A stretch of DNA of 28,830 nt, from contig JAWQRN010000510.1 in assembly GCA_033557685.1 (NCBI GenBank), positions 1 to 28,830 of the forward strand, given 5' to 3'. The position numbers were made by a program, and so were the translations under genes. The notes beneath the pieces were generated by a model. It was not told the origin of the DNA. It did not search any database and saw only the letters and a program-made list of their open reading frames with translations. Origin of the DNA: Sperchopsis tessellata (lineage: Eukaryota > Arthropoda > Insecta > Coleoptera > Hydrophilidae). Below, piece by piece: positions 20,641 through 28,830 of this stretch (positions are counted from its first letter, which is position 1; each line of letters begins with the position of its first letter).

Positions 20641-21330
20641 GAAAGCACACGAATTCATCCACGCACTCGCGGCTTCCGTCTACGTTTCCGTACCCGCACT
20701 ATGCGGCTGTTAGGTTCACGCCACAGGGAGGATTTAGAAAGAGAGAGAGAGAGAGAGAGAGAAATGACTGGGTTTCAAATTAATTAAACAGGTTGATTCT
20801 GACTATTAGATGCGCGGAACCCTATCTTTAGATCTGTCGGCTAATCAGCTAAGTAGCACTCAGATAAAGAATTTAAATGGTCTCGGATAATTTACAGTAA
20901 TATAACATCAGCAACTTACGAACACCTCACACTCGTATAAACATAGACTTGGAACTGCCCTGGTTTTATTTTGGATGTAGAATTCGACATATTTGCGTTA
21001 ACCTTGTAGAAGGCCAGTATGGTATCTGTTAAGTCTGACTCAGAATCTCCAACGGGATGTCCCAAATCTATACCCACATCTCAACCTCAGTAAACAACAG
21101 CCTTCTTTGACGGGGAACTATGTTCCCTAACCCCAGTATTATCCACTAGTTTAAAGTCTGTTTTGCGTTAACCTTGTAGAAGGACACTATGGCCAGACTA
21201 TATAATGGTGAATACCCAGACCCTCTGCGTACACCTCCAACTGCTATCAACGAGAGTGCGTTTAATCACGTTCGAAGAGTGACTACAACCATGCCGCGTA
21301 ACTGTAACTCCGAAAACAAATAAAGAATAA
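20640..21330. repeat. GC-richer block with (GA)n and a 31-bp direct repeat
   Basis: This region is visibly richer in G and C than its neighbours. It contains a GA microsatellite at 20740-20762. A 31-bp direct repeat (tttgcgttaaccttgtagaa at its start) lies at 20992-21022 and 21162-21192, exactly 170 bp apart, with two mismatches. Neither strand gives a long ORF or recognisable protein motif. It may be part of a retroelement long terminal repeat or a SINE. It is not identified. Confidence 0.5.
20740..20762. repeat. (GA)n microsatellite
   Basis: Uninterrupted ga dinucleotides over about 23 bases, preceded by aaa and followed by aatgactgg. Confidence 0.9.
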
Positions 21331-23379
21331 AACAAAATAAGTAAATTTTAACAAATGCAAATTGACTAAGTTCTGAAGCAACTCTAGACATAAATACTGA
21401 AAATATGAATTAAAATATAAAAGTACTTCTAGATTGAACACTTAAATGAAATTTAATAATACAATTGGGCTAGCTCGAATACATTTCTGGCAGCGTAAAA
21501 AACTATTTTTGTAAATGTTTTTTTTTGTTTTACAAATTCCTGACCTTACAGGCTTGGTCCAGGCCATGTGTTGCGTGGTAGAATCAACGCCGACGGTTCC
21601 GCTCCTCCGCCAACACAACCACCCCTAGCAAATATCTCCTTCCTTGATCTATCTAACGACTATGGAAAAATACCAAAACTGTTGGTCATCGGCGCGAAAC
21701 ATACATACCCTTGCTAGGTAGTAAAATTAAGCAGCCAGTGGCTGAAATTTAACTAAAAAAAAAGATAAATTATTTGGAAACCTCACACCGTTACAGAACA
21801 AAGAACAACATGACAAGTAAAGAAACTGTGACTACTCCAAATCATAAATTTATAAAATCTTATTGTGTATCTACCTAATATTTATATGCATGATAGGTTT
21901 CTGCTTAAAACAATAAAGTTACTATTATTGTAACAGTTAATGTGAACACTCTAATCTACTCTAAGACTGAATTTAAATTTGTTTAAATTTCTGAACAAAA
22001 TTTGTTGCAGACGAATTGTAGCGGCTTAGTTTCAATATCTTAAATGTAGTAGATTGTGTATGTAAGAGTGAGACATTTTTTGGGCGATTTAGTGAGGGAT
22101 TGTCTTGTACCTTGAGATGGGATTTTTTAATTTATTTTACATGAGCTTTGTGTTACGAATTAACGAATATCTTATAGTAATAAAAATCTAAATCAAATCT
22201 CCTGGAAAAAATTTAAAAAAATACTTTTATATGTCTGTAGACTCTCTATAGAAAATTCCTTCGGTTGTGAAGGTGATATTTTCTTGAATCTTTTCGTAAA
22301 CTTTTCTACCAATTTGTGCTTGTAGGAACATAATTAATCAAAACTATTAAATGTTTATTTTCACCATCTTCTGCCACTTAAATACGTTAAAACATTGATA
22401 ATAAAGAATTTGGTACACATGGTATTTTCAGGAGCTACGGATATTATCACATTTTCAAAGTACACTTAATGATGTAATATAATTTGAAGATATCCATTTT
22501 ATAATACGGTTTGTTATTTAGATCCATTACAATTAAATAAATATTTGACGAGAAATGAGATCAGCATAGCTGACTCAAAAGCGTATTACAAATATTCTCG
22601 TAAATTGTTTTGAGAATGATTTATAGCTGACAAATAGCTTTCTGAAGTTTCGCAAGTTCATCTATACAGTTTTTAAATATATATCATATGGATAATAACT
22701 TCTGACAGTTAGACAATTAGATGTTCTTGTTTGAATCTGAGGTCGTAATCTCTTATTAACTTTCCTAACAATATTGGACACGTTATCCCCCGCATTAAGA
22801 CCCGTAAGTAAGAACTTTTACCTAAGTTAAAGGATAATGGTATGCTTTTATAAATAGTAGATACTAATTGAAGCTGTCTGTTCTAAAACGGCACATGTCC
22901 TGAAACCTTAATTGTGAGTAATACTATATATTATTTTTAATTTGTAAACTAATAAATATATCGAAATAATTTTTGAAAATTATTAAACTTCATAGGCATG
23001 TATTGTTTTAGGATGCACATAAAATGCGTTAATTATTGAACATTTTTGTTAATATTAAAAATATAAACATTTTTGGTCTCTTTAATGAATTCACTTCATT
23101 TGCTAAAGTATGTGGCTGCAGGGTGACTTATGTTTCCACAATGTTTTGAAAATATGGTTTATGTTTTTCGTCTACTACTGCGAACTAATTTGTTTATGTT
23201 ATTAGCTTTTGCTGACTTTATTTTAACTTCCCCATCCTATACCGGAGTTGTTTGATCAATGGCATTAAGGGTCCTTGCAAATTATAATATTTTCTTTGAT
23301 ATATTGAATAACTTTATCAAATGTATTATTACGCTTCATCGGTGTCAGGGTATATAGAATGGCCCGACATCGGAATGCC
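21331..23379. other. Anonymous sequence
   Basis: Mostly AT-rich without genes. A patch at about 21540-21720 (phrases such as cgccgacggttccgctcc) is richer in GC and may be a separate repeat. Nothing coding was recognised. Confidence 0.4.
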
Positions 23380-23723
23380 GGTAGGAGACAACCGCGTGTT
23401 TGTTTACATATACGTACGTTGCAGTACATTTATTTTTAATTCTCAGAAACGACAACCTATAATGCAGAAAAAAAATTGATGCTCACCTCTCGTGGTCAAC
23501 CAGATCTAGATTCTAAGCATATATATAAAACAATGCTTATAGTATGTGTTCGGAGTGTATAAGTGGAACTCAGTGTCACTGAAGACGAGTGGAACTCAGA
23601 AATGCATCTGACACATAGTTTCACTTCCGGCATCTTTTACTGCATTATAGGTTGTTGTTTCTAATAATTAAAAATATTCGTATGCAACGTACGATGTAAA
23701 CAAACACGCGTTTGTCTCCTACC
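23380..23723. repeat. Foldback element with arms of about 85 nt
   Basis: The arm at 23380-23467 begins ggtaggagacaaccgcgtgt and ends ataatgcag. It is the reverse complement, with scattered mismatches and small indels, of 23640-23723, which begins ctgcattatagg and ends gtctcctacc. The internal 172 bp contain gtggaactcag twice. One outer end lies at the point where the neighbouring DUF7869-type ORF stops being recognisable. Confidence 0.85.
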
Positions 23724-24170
23724 TCTCCTATATCACAAGGTAGATAAGAATGTCCTCTTGTTGAAAAGTTATTATGAACAAATTCAAATCTTCTAGACAT
23801 ACCAGTTAAAAAATATGTATAGTTTTTTTTTACATTGTGTCCTGCGAGATTCTTATTAAAATATTTTAATAGAAACAGTTTCATTGGGCGTTTTCTTGCC
23901 TTCTAAATATGTTTGGGTATATAAAGGCTTGGTCGTAGTACATCCTATAAAAACCCAATAAATATAACGATAACTGTCTCGAATAAAATATTTCTGTTAT
24001 GGAATTATATGGATAAAGAATATTTTGCATATAATCAAATGCCATACATTCCGATGTTCCATATTCTTCTCCGCCTTCCGACACTAATTCAGTGCATATT
24101 TTCATTACATCGTAAAATTTATTTTCTTCCACTTTGTGGTTTGACAACTTAGTTTTTAAATGATTTCTAG
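23724..24170 (-). pseudogene. Transposon ORF remnant with DUF7869-like (DDE-type) domain
   Basis: The minus strand first reads HLKTKLSNHKVEENKFYD, then CMAFDYMQNILYPYN and EIFYSRQLSLYLLGFY (24147-23884). These resemble the 'fDmqk-lp-P' and 'fYlRQLw-Y-lg' blocks of a family annotated DUF7869 and often found in insect transposons. In a second frame (to about 23725) it gives GHNVKKNYTYF, RRFEFVHNNF and TRGHSYLPCD. These match the 'GQNKNyt' and 'F-trGHSylpcDrdFg' blocks, which normally follow about 60-80 residues later, so the middle is deleted. The expected aspartate-bearing block before GQNK is gone. Recognisable sequence stops at GHSYLPCDIGE, where the foldback begins. There is at least one frameshift. 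Family assignment is from memory of conserved blocks. Confidence 0.7.
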
Positions 24171-24479
24171 TTAAATTTCATGTTTGGTACTGGATATCTA
24201 TTTTTAATTTCGCACACACTTGGCAGATATTAGTCCTTGATCTTGTAAACAGATAATTAAAACTATCAGTAAAGTATTTTCAAAAATATTTCTACGCATC
24301 GTATAAATTTCGAATTCAATTTTTTCATATAATTATTATATTTATATTAGAATTTAAGTATTAGTTTTCTCCTCTGCCATCACACTTTTGAACAGGTAAC
24401 GCTTCGCCTGGGATAATAATCTAGATATAAGCCGCACTCTTGTTTCTGTAATCTCATATAAGGCTGCAGAAAGGTTTCC
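24171..24479. other. Spacer between transposon remnants
   Basis: AT-rich on its left. The right part (24360-24480) may still belong to the tail of the Penelope-like element, since a minus-strand frame stays partly open, but no motif was recognised. Confidence 0.35.
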
Positions 24480-25335
24480 TCAGATTAGTTTCTTTAAATT
24501 CTCCAAGTTTGGCCTAATAGAACAGACAACACATACACAAACATTTAGATGGCTATTATTGAGTGTATGAAGACAGAACGAACCAAAGCGTTTTACAAGC
24601 GTGGTGATGGTGAAAACTGAACCTGTTACTATTGTTTTGACGATTAGAAACCTTAATGATTTCTCTGAATTTTCTGTGAAAATAAGAAGGCTCTTGAGCC
24701 AAGGCTTTAGCATCTTGGAACATAATAATATGCCATGTTTCATGCCCACGTTGAGGCAAGGCTGATTGAGTAATATGACCAAATCGAGTACAACGTTCGT
24801 ACTCCTTTAAACGAATAGCTACCGTACGCTTGGTTTAAAGGAAAGTTTATATGTGTCACAAGAATTGCTGTATGAGAGAATTAATCGGAGACATTTTTTA
24901 AGAAGAGTGATAGTCTGACAATACATGCCGGCACCCATTTGTATAGGTGGGCTCACTACAAACAAAATAAATAAGTGAAGCATCATTCCATGTTTCAACA
25001 ATACACCTAAGAGAGGAAGGGAGTCTGCTGATCCAACCGCCATCGTAAAACGAATACAGAGAATTCATGTGATTGAAAGAGGCATTTACTGCATCTCGTC
25101 CCAACGACCTTATAACAAACATATCATCCATGTAACGGAACCAGAATTTAGGATTTATATCGGAGGACGAAAATGAAAATTATTCAAACGCCTCACAAGA
25201 CAACAACAAGAGACTACGGGTAACCCATAGCAGCTACACAAGTTTTTTCGTTGAAATGGTCACTGAATCGGAAATACATAAATCTCACACATCATAAGTG
25301 GGACAATAACGTTGTTCCCAAAGGTTTTCAACTTA
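24480..25335 (-). pseudogene. Penelope-like retroelement, C-terminal half (RT catalytic region onward), broken
   Basis: Penelope-like elements encode a reverse transcriptase related to telomerase. On the minus strand from about 25300 the frames give PFQRKNLCSC and CVAAMGYP, a decayed form of the family's GTAMGSPLSP block. FSSSDINPKFWFRYMDDMFVI follows in one frame, where YMDD is the catalytic box (25131-25175). Next are VNASFNHMNSLYS, SLIYFVCSEPTYTNG (compare 'YrKPThTnrYL' in relatives) and SDYHSS. A later frame reads RFGHITQSALPQRGHETWH, then FQDAKALAQEPSYFHRKFREIIKV and RQNNSNR (24556-24800). These resemble the conserved C-terminal 'hi-fddAkvLa-E-hyf-RK-rEaieI' region. Multiple stops and frameshifts. 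It lies head-to-head with the N-terminal half at 25350-26130. Confidence 0.85.
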
Positions 25336-25349
25336 GTCATCATATTCCT

Positions 25350-26130
25350 TCCAGAAAATTATTCATGATGCTGGTATTTTAGTTGCAGAAGAAAGGATTA
25401 GTTCCTCTCGTCGTGAACTGGACTTATGTAAATCAGAATTGTTCCGGTTGCATATCCACCTTTCCAAGATAATGATCAGGGCATATTTTGATAAAATTAA
25501 TCGAATAATTTTCACTCAAACTGAAACGAATTTTGAAATTTCGTCAGCCGCTCAGAAAAACAAGTTTAATATCTTCTCTAAATGTCAATCTAACTCTACA
25601 AAGTTTCCGCAGTTGAATAATTTGGTAATAAATTTGTCATCTCATACCATTACGCTTTCCCATCTTTGCAAAAGGCTCAAACTTTGCGTTCCTGTTGAAG
25701 CCATTATTTCCAATATGGAAAGAGCCATTCGAAGTTTGTCGCTGGAGATATCGGATAAGACTCGGTATCAAACTGCTTGTATTTTGGAGGCCTTCAGGGA
25801 ATTCAAAAATAATTAGTCGATTTTTGCCATTTAGTCGGATAAAGGTAACGCCACAGTTGTTATGAATCGTCAGATGTATGGTTCCAAGAGTTTAGATCTT
25901 CTGCGTGATACCACACATACACTTCTAACGTCCTACTCTACACCATCTGATTCTTCACCCCGTTAATTAGCAAATTCGTAGGACGATCTGAATTCCACAG
26001 ATTTCTAGTATAAGGTTAGCTCCCACAGACTTAATGTTCAGCTTTGATATTGAGCCCAATTCCACCAGTATATCTGTAGATTATGCTATTAGCGTTATCA
26101 TAAATTTATTCAGAATGTACAGTTCATTTT
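25350..26130 (+). pseudogene. Penelope-like retroelement, N-terminal half up to RT motif 1, inverted relative to its C-terminal half
   Basis: The plus strand carries an open stretch of 125 codons at 25439-25816. It contains NNLVINLSSHTITLSHL and VPVEAIISNMERAIRSL, matching the 'vvNLSs-eLt' block and the following helical region at the start of Penelope-like proteins. After a stop the frame gives DKGNATVVMNRQMYGSK and LLRDTTHTLLT, the 'aDKGna-VVm' block. The usual 'YGLPKiHK' region is deleted. IRLAPTDLMFSFDIEPN then SISVDYAISVI (about 26005-26110) represents the block holding the first catalytic Asp, with a small indel. Together with the minus-strand half this covers most of one protein, with the break between RT motif 1 and the AMG block. 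Confidence 0.85.
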
Positions 26131-26144
26131 AACATATCCTTATT

Positions 26145-26475
26145 TTTGTTTCATGTATTCTTATGTTGATGATATCATATGTAGCCTACACATTATAATT
26201 TAATATCGTATTAAATATAAAGACAGGTTAACTAATCTGCTCCCTATTTACATACTCATGTCACAAGAACGAAAGAATTCGATTTTTTTAAATTTATATC
26301 AAAAGGTATCAGCATTATGTATATACATATATTATATCTCTTACCATCCCATCAATGATAAATCTTCTCTTTGGAGCATATGCAACAAGAGACGTGTTGA
26401 TAAGATTATATTTGATAGGCTCCTATACTTGTGTATGGTTGTGAGACTTGGGTGCAACAGAAACCACAGTAATGA
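26145..26475 (+). pseudogene. Possible LINE scrap (YVDD and YGCETW motifs)
   Basis: One plus frame reads FMYSYVDDIICSLH near 26150-26190. About 250 bp later another reads LVYGCETWVQQK (26429-26463). In non-LTR reverse transcriptases the catalytic box precedes a YGCEtW block by roughly 100-130 residues, and here the order is right but the spacing is a little short. The sequence between is not recognisable. The YVDD could instead belong to the adjacent Penelope-like debris. Confidence 0.35.
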
Positions 26476-27399
26476 AGATAGATACAGTGTGTATTGCAAT
26501 TCCACATATTTATTAATTCATTTTATATTTTATGTTTGCCGAAATGTTTCATATGAAATTTTTTCTGATTATCCATACATAATGTAGCTCATGTTTCAGC
26601 TGACTTCACTAAATATTGCGTATTTTACTGTTATATGACGTGATACCCTCTTTTCGGGGATATAAAATAAGACACGCACGGACGATAGTAGTTTGGTAGC
26701 ATGCAATTTCAAAGAAACGCGTGGTTGCTAAGAACATATTTTTGTTTATCCGGCAGTTTACTAAAAATACCACAAAAAAAGTAATAACAAGAAAACAATT
26801 AACCTCTCGAATACTGCTGCAGTTCTCAATAGTAACCAGGCAAATAGCTAAAAGTTTCTCTCACCTTGCGATTATATCATTAAATGTGTATTAGCATCAT
26901 CATAGTCAGCCATCATTCATCCACTGGACGAAGGCCTACATAAGTTTGTGAATATTAAAATACGAGTTTCGTGGTATAATAAAGGCAGGATATTCTCGAT
27001 TCACTGATGAAAGATCAATTATTTTTATTCCCATGCCGTTAGAGTTGGCAAAAGGAGCATTTTCTTTTTGGAATATAAACGATGTGTTAGATGAGAATAG
27101 ATAAAATATAACATTTGTTTTTTGCGATTAAAAGGAAAGTGATCGAAAATTTATACCGCGTGGACGGTTTTATGAACACCAATAACATACTAAATACGCC
27201 AGGGAGCAATACCAATATCACATAACTCACAATTTTGCTGACCAGTGAGATCGCTAGTTAATTCCAAATTATTGATTTCCAGTTTGTTTTTACAACGTAG
27301 TATATATTGAAGTATAAAACATTAACATTTTTCTTGGAGAAACTGCACTTCGCACTCCTACTTATAAAACGTTGTTTCTTTATTAATTTATTAAACATG
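26476..27399. other. Mostly anonymous, possible left part of the hAT element
   Basis: At 26897-26940 the phrase catccactggacgaaggcct resembles the 'gtccactgctggacataggcct' motif frequent in insect LINE and SINE tails. Near 27137-27178 a frame reads SDRKFIPRGRFYEH, which may be a trace of the 'nRKFs-yfyr' block in hAT transposases. Both matches are short. Confidence 0.35.
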
Positions 27400-28830
27400 A
27401 GAAAAGGAGCAGTGATAAAGAAATCTATGAGCTGAAACATATCCAAAACGAAATAATACATGCGTTAGAAAAGAAATAATTCAGATTATGAAATCTTCAA
27501 ATTATTTTTCAATTATAGTGGACGTACACCAGACGTAAGCCATCCCGAACATATTACAATTATAGTAAGGTACGTAAATATAAATACTTTAAACAAACCT
27601 GTCGATATATGCGAGTTTCTTTTAAATTTTTATCTTATCACTAATACTACTGGTGAACGATTGCATAATTTCCTATTAGAAAAATTGCCAATTTATAAGT
27701 TGAGACCATGGCTCAAATATGAGGTAAAATATTGGTCTTCGAAAACGCATCTTAAACATGAATCCAAGAGTACTGTTTGCCCCTTGCAACGCTCATACTT
27801 TGAATTAGGTCGTAAGTGATGTTGCAAACAGTAGCGGAGAAATTTTAGATATTTTTTAAATTATTCAAGAATTATATATTATTTTTACTTTTCATATCGA
27901 TGGGACATTTTGAAACAACACATTACAAATTTAAAACTCAAAAGCTTTGTGAAACTAGATGAGAATGCAGACTTAAAGCTGTACGACCATTACGCCTTAA
28001 TCTGAAGAACATCATCGACAGTTTAACCGAATTAAACAATGATCCTATCCGAGAAATAAAAACAATAAATATGGCTCATCACATGCACAAAAAACTATCT
28101 TTTTTTAAATTTATATGTTCTATAATTATTTGGCATAATTTTATTTCAAAGATAGATATTGTTATTAAATACTACAAAACAAAAATATAAGTTTGACCGA
28201 AGGTGTTCATACCTTAAAGAATCTTCAAAACTATTTTACTAAAAGAAGAAATGATGAATATTTCAATAGGTTAATTGAAGGTGCAGTTACAGAAGTTGGT
28301 AAAATTGAGGTGCAACAAGAATTTCTTATAATTCGCTATATTAAAAGGCCACAACAAATTGTATACTAAAGCAGAGATGATTCGGTTGCAGATCCTAAAT
28401 ATATCTTTAAGAACATTTTTATTTTGCCACTTTAGAACACATTAGCAATTCACGTCATCAAATGTTTGAATTAGGAAATTAATGTGAATCTTTGTTTAGC
28501 TTTTTATATGGTTTTAAAGGAATGGAAGAGAACGTCGTGAAGGTAAAATGTATGGATTTAGACCAGAAACTCTATGCATGAAAATAATGAACTAAAAAGG
28601 ATTCAGTTACATAATGAAATATTATCGTCCCTGATCAAAAACTCCCCTCCATGTTTTACAAACATTTGTAGATGTCGATTTAACATCTTGTTTCCTAAAT
28701 TTGACCGTTGCCCTGAGGATTTTTTTAATGCTACCAGTTTCCGTTGCATCTGGCGAGAGAAGTTTTTCTAAACTAAAAATAATTAAGAATTATCTTTGAT
28801 TTACGATATCCAAGGGAAGAGTAAGTAATC
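27400..28830 (+). pseudogene. hAT transposase (TTF/ZMYM1-like) pseudogene, running off the right edge
   Basis: The plus strand gives the core blocks of a TTF-type hAT transposase in shifting frames. QNEIIHALEKK and IQIMKSSNYFSIIVD lie near 27450-27520. TPDVSHPEHITIIVRYVN and GERLHNFLLEKLP follow. GLRKRILNMNPRVLFAPC with NAHTLN and VVSDVANS lies near 27735-27835. WECRLKAVRPLRLN-like sequence with IDSLTELNNDPIRE lies at about 27965-28060. A long readable stretch runs to 28190. The C-terminal dimerisation block LPVSVASGERSFSKLKIIK is near 28725-28780, then NYL-stop and ISKGRVSN at the edge. The RGQGYD-type block is lost between IYKL and MRGK. Frameshifts and stops make it inactive. The right end of the element lies beyond the window. 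It may be the same family as the 5' fragment at 5530. Confidence 0.88.

Noticed and set aside
20175..20658. Minus-strand ORFs rich in Phe, Leu, Val and Ser
   Set aside because: They translate the A-rich minisatellite and its border in antisense, and the peptide repeats follow the DNA repeats.
23645..23720. Continuation of the DUF7869-like ORF through GDKRVFVYIVRCI
   Set aside because: This part is encoded by the foldback arm, which occurs inverted at 23380-23467, so it is not part of the protein.
17645..28830. Upstream K2P exons (M1, pore 1, M2)
   Set aside because: I looked for a minus-strand TTIGYG-type filter and flanking helices and found none. They presumably lie beyond the window.

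Overview
The window looks like arthropod, probably insect, nuclear DNA. It is strongly AT-rich, has no bacterial-style gene packing, and carries GT-AG spliced exons of an animal potassium channel inside a dense layer of decayed transposons. No rRNA, tRNA, CRISPR array or intact autonomous element was seen. The species cannot be named from this sequence.

Host gene: two minus-strand coding exons belong to a two-pore-domain (K2P/TWIK-type) potassium channel. The upstream exon (17463-17644) encodes transmembrane helix M3, the second pore helix and the selectivity filter TTIGFGD. The downstream exon (5067-5287) encodes M4 and the start of the cytoplasmic C-terminus. Splice phases match exactly across a 12,175-bp intron. 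A tandem duplication of about 600 bp has made a second, broken copy of the pore exon at 16855-17016.

Layout. 1-437: AT-rich flank and a near-perfect foldback. 478-3240: two copies of one LINE family, both minus strand and both broken. 3241-5066: mostly anonymous, with one MITE-like inverted repeat. 5067-5287: channel exon. 5288-17462: the intron, holding a hAT 5' end (5530-6560), a Tc1/mariner-superfamily element (about 10987-12159), a long palindromic MITE (14176-14373), the 3' end of a second LINE family (15675-16428) and the tandem exon duplication (16441-17622). 17463-17644: channel exon. 17645-28830: upstream intron or flank with an inverted-repeat pair (about 19500-20040), a minisatellite (20364-20640), a GC-richer block (20640-21330), a foldback (23380-23723) next to a DUF7869-type transposon ORF remnant, a Penelope-like retroelement split head-to-head (about 24480-26130), a possible LINE scrap, and a decayed hAT transposase that runs off the right edge (from about 27400).

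The most informative observations are the broken pore-exon duplication, the Penelope-like element whose two halves are arranged as twin priming predicts, a mariner element that has lost two of its three catalytic acidic sites, and a foldback whose boundary falls at the break in the DUF7869 ORF. I found no evidence of a new biochemical system. Every transposon protein seen here is broken.
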